This document shows, piece by piece, positions 8,579 to 17,027 of a DNA stretch of 64,000 bases; position 1 is the first letter of the stretch; each line of letters begins with the position of its first letter. The translations under genes were made by a program, and so were the position numbers. The notes under the pieces were generated by a model. The model had not been told where the DNA came from and made no database searches. It was given only the letters and a program-made list of their open reading frames with translations. The DNA is taken from assembly GCA_013178255.1 (NCBI GenBank), contig JABLWY010000002.1:142323-206322 (forward strand). Direction: 5' to 3'. Source of the stretch: Coprothermobacteraceae bacterium (GTDB lineage: Bacteria; Coprothermobacterota; Coprothermobacteria; Coprothermobacterales; Coprothermobacteraceae).

Positions 8579-8654
8579 GCGCCCGTAGCTCAATGGATAG
8601 AGCGTCGGCCTCCGGAGCCGAAGGTTGGAGGTTCGAATCCTCTCGGGCGCGCCA
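8579..8654 (+). tRNA. tRNA-Arg (anticodon CCG)
   Basis: A 76-base cloverleaf with CCA encoded. The acceptor GCGCCCG (8579-8585) pairs with CGGGCGC (8644-8650), followed by G and CCA. The D arm contains GCTCAATGGATAGAGC. The anticodon stem TCGGC/GCCGA flanks the loop CTCCGGA, giving anticodon CCG. The T arm has GGAGG-TTCGAAT-CCTCT. No convincing promoter of its own is visible, so it may be processed from the lysS transcript. The HD-GYP gene on the other strand overlaps most of it. Confidence 0.97.
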
Positions 8655-10299
8655 ATTGCTGATGGCGCAGCGCTGAGGATCGAAGCCTAATTTGGTGTCT
8701 GAAGAGAAGGCGGTACAGACGGTCTCGCTCTCCTAGGGTCAGGTTGAAGTTCGAGAGCTCTACCCTGAGGGCGAAATCCAAGTCTTCAACTTCGATAACA
8801 GTCTCCGGAATCACTAGATTCTCGTCGTAGGCCAGTACTTCCACTAGGAGTGTGTCACCCGGGTGTACATCGTTGCAGTCTGTCAGAAGAACCAAACGGT
8901 TTGGCCCAACGGCTTCAGTTCTAGCTGTGTACCAACGTTTACCAGATGCAATGCCTCCAAGACCGGGTCTTGAAGTTGTTGAACCTTTTGTGAATCTCAC
9001 GTCTATACTCATAGGCAAGACGAATCTTGCTGCACTCGGTTGTCTAGTCTCCTTTATTTCAAAGACCACGTTTGGCGGATCGACGACCAAACACTCTGCT
9101 TCAAACTCAATAAGCGAATAGGAAAGGGGCGCGCAAACCAGTACTCGCTCCGAAACACTAAGATCCGATGAATCCGGAAAGTATACCTTCACCATATTTC
9201 CGTTCGTCTCGATGACATACCCCATCGTTGTACTCCTACTAACGCCTTGATCGCCCGGAAGTATCCGGTTTAGGTTGACACGCATGCCAGGCGACAGGAT
9301 TTGTTCGGCCTCTGCGCCTACTAATACCCTGACTGCCACAGTGCCTAGCGCAGACACTATGTCAGGATCGAGTTTGTTTTCAACAGCCATGCGCTTCAGT
9401 TCCGCCAATGCGGCTTCTAGAGTTAGAGCAGGCCGATAGGGTCTATTGTGTGTTAAGGCGTCAAAGACGTCTACAGCAGCAATAATGCGTGCTTCTACGG
9501 GCAGTTCATCAGCCGTCAGCCCCAAGTAGCCACTTCCGTCTAACCTTTCGTGGTGAAGCATGGCCAAATCTACTATAGGCTGCATTAATTCGTTCCCCAA
9601 GAACACGCGTTCCAGGTAATAAACGTGTTCTTTCACTGCTTCCATCTCATCAGAGGTTAGTTTCCCGTTTTTTAGTAGTATCTTGCGCGGCACTAGTAGT
9701 TTTCCAACGTCATGAACTAATGCTGCGTTCCGGAGGATATCTCTGCGCTCTTCCGGAATCCCCAGGTAGTGTGCTACCGCGTTCGACATAGCCGCCACCC
9801 GAAGACTATGGTCGTGGGTGTAAGCAGAAACAGCGGGAAGCAGAGCAACCACACTTCCAATGAACCTATTCATTACGAGTCTCTTGTTCTCGTATGTCAC
9901 CAGCAAGTGAAGCTTCTGCACGAACGCCTCGCTTCCAATGGGGCCCAGGTCAAATTTGGTGCGTTGCGAAGCATTTTTCGTGTACGCAATTAGACATACG
10001 CCCGGGGCAATGTCAATCCGTTCGGCTGCTGCGTTCTGGATCATCAGTTTGTTTATCAAAATGCTGGTTCCAAGGCTTTGTCTGGAGTTGATACTGGGGT
10101 GGGTAAGGGAGTCGAGGCAGCCTATTTCCAGTCCCTCCAACTCTTCTATTGAGCCCCTCAGAGCGTCAACAGCCATGAGTACTTGCCACCTATCATTGAT
10201 GAGTTGAGTAATCAAGATGGCGTGCGTCACGCCCTTATCAGCATTTAGTTGAAGAAACTCCGACAACGCGTTTTCAACCCATATGATTTCGTTCTCCAT
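8590..10299 (-). CDS. HD-GYP domain protein with PilZ-like C-terminus; 3' end antisense to tRNA-Arg
   Basis: A 569-residue protein. Residues 1-140 look like a GAF-type sensory domain. Residues about 155-310 are an HD-GYP cyclic-di-GMP phosphodiesterase domain: HDHSLRVA, the HD pair at 196-197 (ALVHDVGKLLVP), HHERLDGSGYLG at 249-260 and DVFDALTHNRPYRP. The family signature reads GYL instead of GYP. Residues about 330-550 resemble a YcgR-like two-domain region ending in a PilZ-type tail (LGERDRLYRLLFRHQ), but the usual c-di-GMP RxxxR and DxSxxG motifs are not clear. The last 21 residues (from LARPRG) are the antisense translation of the tRNA-Arg gene. There is no Shine-Dalgarno at the ATG. Confidence 0.85.
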   Translation of the reverse strand: MENEIIWVENALSEFLQLNADKGVTHAILITQLINDRWQVLMAVDALRGSIEELEGLEIGCLDSLTHPSINSRQSLGTSILINKLMIQNAAAERIDIAPGVCLIAYTKNASQRTKFDLGPIGSEAFVQKLHLLVTYENKRLVMNRFIGSVVALLPAVSAYTHDHSLRVAAMSNAVAHYLGIPEERRDILRNAALVHDVGKLLVPRKILLKNGKLTSDEMEAVKEHVYYLERVFLGNELMQPIVDLAMLHHERLDGSGYLGLTADELPVEARIIAAVDVFDALTHNRPYRPALTLEAALAELKRMAVENKLDPDIVSALGTVAVRVLVGAEAEQILSPGMRVNLNRILPGDQGVSRSTTMGYVIETNGNMVKVYFPDSSDLSVSERVLVCAPLSYSLIEFEAECLVVDPPNVVFEIKETRQPSAARFVLPMSIDVRFTKGSTTSRPGLGGIASGKRWYTARTEAVGPNRLVLLTDCNDVHPGDTLLVEVLAYDENLVIPETVIEVEDLDFALRVELSNFNLTLGERDRLYRLLFRHQIRLRSSALRHQQLARPRGFEPPTFGSGGRRSIH

Positions 10300-10432
10300 A
10301 CCCTTATATGGTAACAGCGAACGTGTCTATTACTCGACTAAGGTACTGCTTGTGTTCGCGGATAGGTGAATGTTCTAAACTATACCTAGGAGCTCAAAGG
10401 AATGAAATCCATTGGTTTGGAGGGACAAACTC

Positions 10433-11404
10433 TTGCCCATTCTTAAACTGGATAGCCTTGAGCCTGATACGGAAGCTATTCGTCTAGCTGCCAGTGTCTT
10501 GGTTAAAGGGGGAGTCGTTGCGTTCCCGACCGAAACCGTCTATGGTTTGGGAGCTTTGGCTCTGTGCGAGTCCTGCGTAAGAAAGATATTTGAACTAAAA
10601 GGGAGGCCCGCCGACAATCCGCTCATCGTGCATATAGCTGAAATTGGTCAAGTGGATGAACTGGCCACTCATGTGCCTGCTGCTGCACGTAAAGTAATGG
10701 AGCGGTTATGGCCTGGCCCGCTGAGTATAGTACTTGATGTTGCTCAGTCAGTTCCCAAAGTGGTGACTGCCGGTCTCGAGAGTGTTGCCCTGCGCATGCC
10801 GGCTCATCCCGTGGCCTTAGAGCTAATCAAAGCAGTAGGCCCCATTGCCGCACCTAGCGCCAATAAGAGCGGCAGACCTTCGCCAACGACAGCTGAGCAT
10901 GTGTTCGAAGACTTTGGCGAAGAGTTGCTCATCCTCGATGCAGGGCCGACGGCTGTCGGGTTGGAATCCACTGTGGTGGATGTACGCACCGTTCCATGGC
11001 GAATTTACAGGCCCGGTGCAGTTACAAGAGAGCTACTAGAGGAAGTAGGGCAGGTGCCTGTGACTCTTGCTGCAGGAGTCATCGAGGGAGCGGCTCCTTC
11101 ACCAGGCATGAAGTACAAACACTACTCGCCTGACGTTGAGTTGCACCTATTCTGTGATGCTGAAGTCGTACCAAAGGATCAGCCGGTCACTGTCATTGCC
11201 TTGGAACACCTTAAGAAGTACTTTAGCAGCCACGCCTACTTCATAAGTTTGGGTGATTCAACGCTGAGTGCTGCGGCTAGAATTTACATGGCGTTGCGGC
11301 AGGCAGAGCGGTTTGGCCTTCCAACTTACGTTCAACTCATGGAGGAGGAGGGAATTGGGGTTGCATACAACGAAAGGGTCCGCCGAGCAGCGGCAAAACG
11401 CTGA
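10433..11404 (+). CDS. tsaC: L-threonylcarbamoyladenylate synthase (Sua5/YwlC type)
   Basis: A 323-residue enzyme that makes threonylcarbamoyl-AMP from threonine, bicarbonate and ATP for the t6A modification of tRNA. The N-terminal YrdC domain shows GGVVAFPTETVYGLG, KGRPADNPLIVHI, WPGPLS and APSANKSGRPSPT. A smaller C-terminal Sua5 domain follows the linker PSPGMKYKHYSPD. Length fits the long Sua5 form. The start is TTG 10433: GGAGGG lies 8 bases upstream, whereas the upstream in-frame TTG at 10412 has only weak pairing. The gene overlaps the start of queT, which places two tRNA-modification functions together. Confidence 0.93.
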   Translation: MPILKLDSLEPDTEAIRLAASVLVKGGVVAFPTETVYGLGALALCESCVRKIFELKGRPADNPLIVHIAEIGQVDELATHVPAAARKVMERLWPGPLSIVLDVAQSVPKVVTAGLESVALRMPAHPVALELIKAVGPIAAPSANKSGRPSPTTAEHVFEDFGEELLILDAGPTAVGLESTVVDVRTVPWRIYRPGAVTRELLEEVGQVPVTLAAGVIEGAAPSPGMKYKHYSPDVELHLFCDAEVVPKDQPVTVIALEHLKKYFSSHAYFISLGDSTLSAAARIYMALRQAERFGLPTYVQLMEEEGIGVAYNERVRRAAAKR

Positions 11405-11912
11405 CGGGTGGCTAATCAGGATATCAAGGGCAGGTTTGTTGGCTGCCTTGTACTTTGTGCTGACCTTTGTCTCCAACATGTTCAACTTAGCTTTTGGCCC
11501 AGTCCAGTTTAGGATATCTGAGGCTTTGGTTATGCTGCCTCTCGTTTGGGGTGAGGCCATTGCAGCAGTGACTTTGGGGACGTTCTTGGCCAATTTGGCG
11601 AGCCCTTACGGAGTGTTGGATTGGGGTTTTGGAACATTGGCCACGTTGATCGCTGCAATTCTGGTGAGGTGGTGCGCCACACAGCGTTACGCTGAGTGGT
11701 TGGCTGCACTGGCCATCGCAATTGTGAATGCAGCCTTCGTACCATTCATCATATTGGCCGGCATGGGGCTTGATTGGCGTCAGGTTATCTCGTCCCCATT
11801 GGGCGTTACTTATTGGTCCTATGCAGGAAGCATATTCTTAGGCGAGTTTGGAGTTGCCGTCTTGCTGGGTATACCATTGGTCAGATCAATAAAGAGGAGG
11901 GTGCTTAAGTGA
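11361..11912 (+). CDS. queT: QueT-type queuosine-precursor ECF transporter S component
   Basis: A membrane protein of about 183 residues with five to six hydrophobic helices. The stretch GPVQFRISEALVMLPL and the following LGTFLANLASP, DWGFGTLATL are characteristic of the QueT family (formerly DUF988), the substrate-binding S component that imports a queuosine precursor with shared ECF machinery. TTG 11361 is chosen because GGAGGG lies 8 bases upstream inside the end of the Sua5 gene. The frame is open further 5' and TTG 11355 is an alternative. The stop overlaps the GTG start of mtnA. No preQ1-riboswitch-like leader is possible here because the gene starts inside its neighbour. Confidence 0.8.
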   Translation: MHTTKGSAEQRQNADGWLIRISRAGLLAALYFVLTFVSNMFNLAFGPVQFRISEALVMLPLVWGEAIAAVTLGTFLANLASPYGVLDWGFGTLATLIAAILVRWCATQRYAEWLAALAIAIVNAAFVPFIILAGMGLDWRQVISSPLGVTYWSYAGSIFLGEFGVAVLLGIPLVRSIKRRVLK

Positions 11913-12922
11913 TAAAACCCTTGGAGTACGATAGGGAAAGAGGAACTGTAGTAGTACTTGATCAAACCAGGCTTCCGCATGAAGAGGTTTACCTGCAGCT
12001 TGATAACTTCGATCAGCTAGTTGAGGCTATTAGGTCGCTTCGCATTAGAGGGGCTCCGTTGTTGGGATTAGCGGGTGCCTACGGGCTAGTATTGGCGGTC
12101 CGCGAATGCGAAGGTCTACCGGATTTCAAGGATGCCCTAATGGCAAGAATACACGTCTTGGTCAACGCGAGACCAACAGCGGTTAACCTGAGAAAAGAAG
12201 TAGAAGAAATTCTTAGCGACGTCAACTTGGATGCTGAGCCTTACGAGATAGCAGCTATGGTCTTTGAGAAGATCGTCGAGTTGGAAGCCAGACTCCAAGA
12301 AGACGACCTCCGCCTTTCTTTGTACGGTGCCGACTTGCTCCGCGGGAAAACGCGTATCCTTACCATATGCAACACAGGAAGCCTAGCTACGGGTGGGATA
12401 GGTACAGCCTTAGGCATTATCAAGGTTAAGCATCAGCGCCACGACCTCAAGATTGCGTACCTGTGTGAAACGAGGCCGGTCCTTCAGGGCGCTAGGCTTT
12501 CAGCTTGGGAGTTAAGCAAAGAGGGGGTCCCCCATTACTTGATAACCGACAATACAGCCCCATACTTAATGTCTTTGGGTGAGGTAGATGCTGTGGTAGT
12601 GGGTGCAGATAGAATAACTAGGAACGGCGATACGGCTAACAAGATTGGTACGCTCATGCTGGCTGTAGCTGCCAAGAGGTTCGGCGTGCCTTTTTACGTT
12701 GCAGCGCCCACCAGCAGCTTTGACCTCAGCTTAGAGTCAGGTTCTCAGATCCCCATAGAACAAAGGGATCCAAGCGAGGTCTTGATGATAGGCGGTACAA
12801 GAATAGCCCCCGAATCTACAAAGGCACTTAACTACGCTTTTGACGTTACCCCAGCGGAGCTTATAGACGCATACATAACAGAAGCAGGTATTTTGAAAGC
12901 TCCCTTTGACGAGGTGGTGTGA
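11909..12922 (+). CDS. mtnA: S-methyl-5-thioribose-1-phosphate isomerase (MtnA / eIF2B-alpha family)
   Basis: A 337-residue aldose-ketose isomerase of methionine salvage, converting methylthioribose-1-phosphate to methylthioribulose-1-phosphate. Family motifs are RIRGAPLLGLAGAYG, the catalytic cysteine region ICNTGSLATGGIGTALG, CETRPVLQGARLSAWEL and the aspartate in VVVGADRITRNGDTANKIG, ending in AAPTSSFD. Length is normal. It starts with GTG overlapping the queT stop and is followed 1 base later by grpE. No other methionine-salvage gene is in the window. A ribose-1,5-bisphosphate isomerase-like role is a less likely alternative. Confidence 0.92.
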   Translation: MIKPLEYDRERGTVVVLDQTRLPHEEVYLQLDNFDQLVEAIRSLRIRGAPLLGLAGAYGLVLAVRECEGLPDFKDALMARIHVLVNARPTAVNLRKEVEEILSDVNLDAEPYEIAAMVFEKIVELEARLQEDDLRLSLYGADLLRGKTRILTICNTGSLATGGIGTALGIIKVKHQRHDLKIAYLCETRPVLQGARLSAWELSKEGVPHYLITDNTAPYLMSLGEVDAVVVGADRITRNGDTANKIGTLMLAVAAKRFGVPFYVAAPTSSFDLSLESGSQIPIEQRDPSEVLMIGGTRIAPESTKALNYAFDVTPAELIDAYITEAGILKAPFDEVV

Positions 12923-12923
12923 A

Positions 12924-13472
12924 GTGGAAGAAGTTCGCAGGGAAGCCGAAGGGCAGCGTGCGGATGAGTTTAACGAACTGTCTAGTAAACTCGAAGAGCT
13001 CGAGCAGGAGCGCCAGATCCTGATAGACAAGATAAAGCAGATGGAGGAAGAGCACAGAAGCTTAGAGGAGTTTCTCCTGAAGATGAAGGAGGAGTTCACT
13101 TTCGCCAAGAAAGCGTTGGAAAGGGAACAGGAAAGAAAGGAGAAACTTTTGGCAGAGCGTATTGTGCGCGATCTTTTTCCTATCATAGACACGTTGGACC
13201 ACGCCTTGGAACACGACGGCAATCCTGGCCTAGTCATGCTTAGGACTCAACTCCTCGAAGTGTTGGGCCGTTACGGTTTGACCGAAGTCGGAGGCATAAA
13301 CGAAGAATTCGACCCCTCTATTCATGAGTTTGTCGGTTATGTGCCAGGGCCGAGCGGCAAAGTGATAAGCGTGGTACGCAAAGGTTACAAATTGGGCGAA
13401 GTCCTGCTTAGGCCTGCCATGGTCATGGTTGGCATGGGCCAAGAGACAGATACGGGCGAAAACTGTGATTGA
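12924..13472 (+). CDS. grpE: GrpE, nucleotide exchange factor of DnaK
   Basis: A 182-residue co-chaperone. A long N-terminal coiled coil (residues about 5-75, rich in E, K, Q, L) precedes the beta domain with INEEFDPSIHEFVGYVPGP and the signature region VVRKGYKLGEVLLRPAMVMV. GTG 12924 is selected over an upstream in-frame TTG (12906) because AGGTGG lies at the right distance and translation from 12906 would begin inside mtnA. dnaK and dnaJ are not adjacent, unlike the usual heat-shock operon. I see no HrcA/CIRCE inverted repeat upstream. Confidence 0.93.
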   Translation: MEEVRREAEGQRADEFNELSSKLEELEQERQILIDKIKQMEEEHRSLEEFLLKMKEEFTFAKKALEREQERKEKLLAERIVRDLFPIIDTLDHALEHDGNPGLVMLRTQLLEVLGRYGLTEVGGINEEFDPSIHEFVGYVPGPSGKVISVVRKGYKLGEVLLRPAMVMVGMGQETDTGENCD

Positions 13473-13497
13473 GCATTAACTAATACAACTTAAATAT

Positions 13498-13525
13498 TTG
13501 AGACCCGTAGCGAAAGGTGTATTAT
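13498..13525 (+). promoter_or_regulatory. Promoter of the ABC exporter operon, leaderless arrangement
   Basis: TTGAGA at 13498-13503 and TATTAT at 13520-13525 are separated by 16 bases. The GTG start of the exporter begins 6 bases after the -10, so transcription would start at or next to the start codon. No Shine-Dalgarno lies at working distance. Confidence 0.6.
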
Positions 13526-13531
13526 TAAAGT

Positions 13532-15253
13532 GTGAAGCGTATAGCGTCCTTTGTTAGGAAACACTGGTTGACCTATTCATTTGTACTGCTGTGCCTAGTT
13601 GGCGTCGACGCCGTGCAAGTGTACTTACCAGTCATCCTCGGTAATTTCGTAAATGCTGTAACAGCGTGGAAGCCAGGAGTAAGCAAGTTCGCTTACTTGT
13701 ACTTAGGTTTGGTCACTGTCATGACGCTCATGCGCTACGTTTATCGCTACACGCTCCAACGGATGGCGCTCCTATTTGACTACGACCTCAGAAGACAGAC
13801 CTTCAGCGAGCTGTTGAAGGTGCCGCTTGACTTCCTCTACGACTACGACATTGGCGACCTCATGAGCCGCCTGACCAATGACCTGCAAGCTATACGCCAG
13901 TTTCTGCAAATGGGGTTCATAGGTCTTGTGGACGTTGTGGTGTTGGGCATCAGTACGGTAGTTATGATGCTGATCCTAGACAGGGTGCTGTTCCTGTACG
14001 CCATGGTTCCATTGGTGTTCGTTACCTTGTTTACTGTGTTCTTTTCACGCTACATCTTCGTACTGTTCAAGCGAGTACAGGACACTTTTGGCCTGCTAAC
14101 CGAGAGGACGCAGGAATTTCTGACCAACATAAGGGTCCTTAGGGCTTTCGCCAAGGAGAGGAAGGCTCTTGCCATATTTGAGTCAGTCAACGCCGACTAC
14201 TACAGGTATTACTTGCAGGAAGTCAAGTTAGATGCCATGTTTGGTCCTGTGACAGGTCTGTTTGCAGGTTTGGCTACCTTGTTGGTGATTTGGGCAGGTG
14301 TTTCTGAGCTCAGGCAAGGACGCATTCAGCTTGGTACAGTGGTGGCTTATGTGAACTATGTGAACCTGTTAGTATGGCCCATGATGGCGATCGGCTTCGG
14401 ACTTTCATTGATGCAACGTGCCAACGCATCCATGAGAAGGATCGAAGACGTTCTATACGCGAAGAAAGAGGTTCCTTGTTTCGAACCATGCTTCCATGCA
14501 GGCGATTTCGACCACCTAAGAGTCGATCACGTCAGTTTCTCTTACGGTGAACGAATCATACTAAAGGACGTGTCCTTGGAAGTAGGCAGGGGTGAACTGA
14601 TTGGGCTCACGGGTCCCATTGGAAGTGGTAAGACGACATTGACTAGGCTGATAATGCGAATCTTGGAACCTCCTGAGGGTACAGTGTTCGTGAACGGCGT
14701 TGATGTCAGGCACATTCCACTGTGGGAGCTCAGGTCTCAGGTGGCGTACGTCCCCCAGAACATCTACCTGTTCTCCATGTCTGTGTTTGACAACTTGAGG
14801 TTTGGTAACCCTGACATAACTAGGGAGCAAGCTTGGGAAGCTTTGGAGATTGCGTGTTTGGCTGATGATGTGCGTGAATTGCCTAATGGACTAGACACCA
14901 TGATAGGTGAGAGGGGCGTCACTTTGTCAGGTGGCCAAAAGCAGAGACTTGCTATAGCCAGGGCTCTACTAGCTGATCGGCCACTTCTCGTTCTCGACGA
15001 CGCTTTCTCAGCGCTAGACACAGTGACTGAGGACAAGCTCCTGAAGAACCTGTTGGATTATGCGAGGTTGGAAGGTAAGAGCGTGTTGTTTATATCTCAC
15101 CGTATTAGCGCTCTACTTCCCACGGACCGTGTTTACGTAGTTATTGACGGCGTCACAAGAGAGTACGGCGCCCCGGCTGATCTCATAAGGCGGGACGGAT
15201 ATCTGGCGCACATATACAGGCTTCAGGTCATGGAGGGTCTCGCTCATGAATGA
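13532..15253 (+). CDS. ABC exporter half-transporter, degenerate-site partner
   Basis: A 573-residue fusion of a six-helix transmembrane domain (residues about 15-310) and a nucleotide-binding domain. Walker A is GPIGSGKTTL, the signature is LSGGQKQRLAIARALL, the H-loop is ISHRIS. The Walker B ends LLVLDDAFSALD, with Asp where the catalytic Glu is expected, so this is the partner contributing the degenerate ATP site of a heterodimeric type IV exporter, as in Thermotoga TM287/288. It overlaps the next half-transporter gene by 8 bases. The substrate cannot be told (lipid, peptide or drug are common). No signal peptide. Confidence 0.92.
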   Translation: MKRIASFVRKHWLTYSFVLLCLVGVDAVQVYLPVILGNFVNAVTAWKPGVSKFAYLYLGLVTVMTLMRYVYRYTLQRMALLFDYDLRRQTFSELLKVPLDFLYDYDIGDLMSRLTNDLQAIRQFLQMGFIGLVDVVVLGISTVVMMLILDRVLFLYAMVPLVFVTLFTVFFSRYIFVLFKRVQDTFGLLTERTQEFLTNIRVLRAFAKERKALAIFESVNADYYRYYLQEVKLDAMFGPVTGLFAGLATLLVIWAGVSELRQGRIQLGTVVAYVNYVNLLVWPMMAIGFGLSLMQRANASMRRIEDVLYAKKEVPCFEPCFHAGDFDHLRVDHVSFSYGERIILKDVSLEVGRGELIGLTGPIGSGKTTLTRLIMRILEPPEGTVFVNGVDVRHIPLWELRSQVAYVPQNIYLFSMSVFDNLRFGNPDITREQAWEALEIACLADDVRELPNGLDTMIGERGVTLSGGQKQRLAIARALLADRPLLVLDDAFSALDTVTEDKLLKNLLDYARLEGKSVLFISHRISALLPTDRVYVVIDGVTREYGAPADLIRRDGYLAHIYRLQVMEGLAHE

Positions 15254-17027
15254 TGAGATGGTCGACCTAGAAGAGCAAGTACGGCATCGCAGAGATGGTG
15301 AAATCCTACGTTTCGTGTGGCGTTACGCTAGGCATCATTGGTTCACCATCCTCATTACGCTGTTTGTAACCCTTGGGGCAGCCTTAGCTTCGGTCCTACA
15401 GCCTTATCTGTACAGGACGATCATTGATGACTATATGAGGCCCATGAAATTCGACGGTTTGGCGGGAGTCTTGCTCTTGTATGCTCTTCTGCTCTTGCTG
15501 TATTTGGTATTCAGCTGGCTGCAGGTGTATCTAAGCACATCCTTTGGACAGCGCATCACGTGGCGAATCAGAGTTGACTTGATGAGACACCTCATGTCCT
15601 TGAAGGTAGACTACTTTTCCAATAACCCCGTAGGCAAGCTCGTAACACGAGTGACCAATGACGTTGCAAACCTGAACGAAATGATAAGCGCCGGATTCGT
15701 GTCGCTAATGGCTGACTTGTTCTTGTTACTAAGCATTGCAGGCGTCATGATTTACATGGACTGGAGACTTGCTCTTGTAGCTCTATCTGCTGTCATACCC
15801 ATCGGAATCATGCTCCAAGTATTGGGATTTGCTATCAGGCGCTCGTGGCGTGTCATTCGGCGCATAGTTGCCCGCATGAACATCTACTTGCAGGAGCTCT
15901 TGTCTGGTTTTGTGGTGGTGAAGGCGTTTACGCGGGAAGCTTTATGTGAAGAGGAGTTCGACGTCATAAACCGGGAGCATTTTGAAAATCAGATGAAGGC
16001 TATGAAATACAGGGTGTTGTTTTACCCCTCCGTAGGCTTTCTTAGGGAGTTCAGCAGGGCCTTGGTGTTGCTTTATGGTGGTTATCTGGTTTATAGGGGA
16101 GCCGCTTCTATAGGCACCATCGTGTCGTTTTTCTCTTTGCTTTCTATGTTCTTCGATCCCATAGCAGATTTCTCGGACAAGTATTCACTGTTCCAAACTG
16201 CTTTTGCTTCCTTGGAGAAGATCATGGACCTCCTAGAGGTAGAGGACTTGGAGTACAAAGGGCAGTCGCATCGAGGCGATTTAGGAGGAGAGGTGCAGTT
16301 TGACCATGTCACGTTCGCGTACGGTTCTGAACCCGTCCTGAAAGAAGTTTCATTCCATTCCAGCCCTGGTAAGACTTTGGCCATCGTCGGACCCACGGGT
16401 GCAGGCAAGACGACTATCTTGAACTTGCTCATTGGTTTCTACGATAACTATGGGGGTAGCATCTACGCAGACCGTGTAGAACTGAGGGATTGGGACTTAG
16501 AGCACTACAGGAGTCATTTGGCTTTGGTGCTACAGGATGTTCAACTCTTCCACGACACCATCAGGAACAACATAACGCTTTGGGATGAAGCTGACGATAG
16601 CGAACTTGAAGACATACTGCGTACCGTAAACGCTCTTTTCGTTTTCAACCTTCCAGATGGTTTGGACTACAAGCTAGCCCCTGAGGGAGCCAACCTGTCT
16701 CAAGGCCAAAGACAGCTCATCGCTTTTGCTCGCGCCTTGTATCATCGTCCGCGGATTCTGCTCCTGGATGAGGCCACAGCGAACATCGATACAGATACGG
16801 AACGGCTCATACAGGAAGCTCTACCCCGCCTCATGAGAGGGAGGACCACGGTGGCTATTGCGCATAGGCTCAGCACGATACAGCAGGCTGATCGCATAGT
16901 GGTAATAGACCAAGGCAGGGTCGTAGAATCAGGCACACACCAGGAGCTTATGGCAAGAAGAGGATTCTATTATGAACTGTATACGACACAGCTGCTGGCA
17001 GGTACGGCTGGTATAATTGAGCCATGA
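15246..17027 (+). CDS. ABC exporter half-transporter, consensus-site partner
   Basis: A 593-residue second half of the heterodimeric exporter. The transmembrane domain spans residues about 20-330. The nucleotide-binding domain has Walker A GPTGAGKTTILNLL, signature LSQGQRQLIAFARALY, Walker B ILLLDEATANID with the catalytic Glu, and H-loop IAHRLSTI. The split of one Asp-type and one Glu-type Walker B across adjacent genes is what is expected of an asymmetric exporter. The last 16 bases include the promoter box and start codon of the downstream M50 protease gene. Confidence 0.92.
   Translation: MNDEMVDLEEQVRHRRDGEILRFVWRYARHHWFTILITLFVTLGAALASVLQPYLYRTIIDDYMRPMKFDGLAGVLLLYALLLLLYLVFSWLQVYLSTSFGQRITWRIRVDLMRHLMSLKVDYFSNNPVGKLVTRVTNDVANLNEMISAGFVSLMADLFLLLSIAGVMIYMDWRLALVALSAVIPIGIMLQVLGFAIRRSWRVIRRIVARMNIYLQELLSGFVVVKAFTREALCEEEFDVINREHFENQMKAMKYRVLFYPSVGFLREFSRALVLLYGGYLVYRGAASIGTIVSFFSLLSMFFDPIADFSDKYSLFQTAFASLEKIMDLLEVEDLEYKGQSHRGDLGGEVQFDHVTFAYGSEPVLKEVSFHSSPGKTLAIVGPTGAGKTTILNLLIGFYDNYGGSIYADRVELRDWDLEHYRSHLALVLQDVQLFHDTIRNNITLWDEADDSELEDILRTVNALFVFNLPDGLDYKLAPEGANLSQGQRQLIAFARALYHRPRILLLDEATANIDTDTERLIQEALPRLMRGRTTVAIAHRLSTIQQADRIVVIDQGRVVESGTHQELMARRGFYYELYTTQLLAGTAGIIEP
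17009..17017 (+). promoter_or_regulatory. Extended -10 promoter inside the exporter gene, driving the M50 protease
   Basis: TGGTATAAT at 17009-17017 is a perfect extended -10 element (TGn before TATAAT). The ATG of the protease gene begins 6 bases later and has no Shine-Dalgarno. This suggests a leaderless transcript initiated within the last codons of the upstream gene. Confidence 0.55.
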
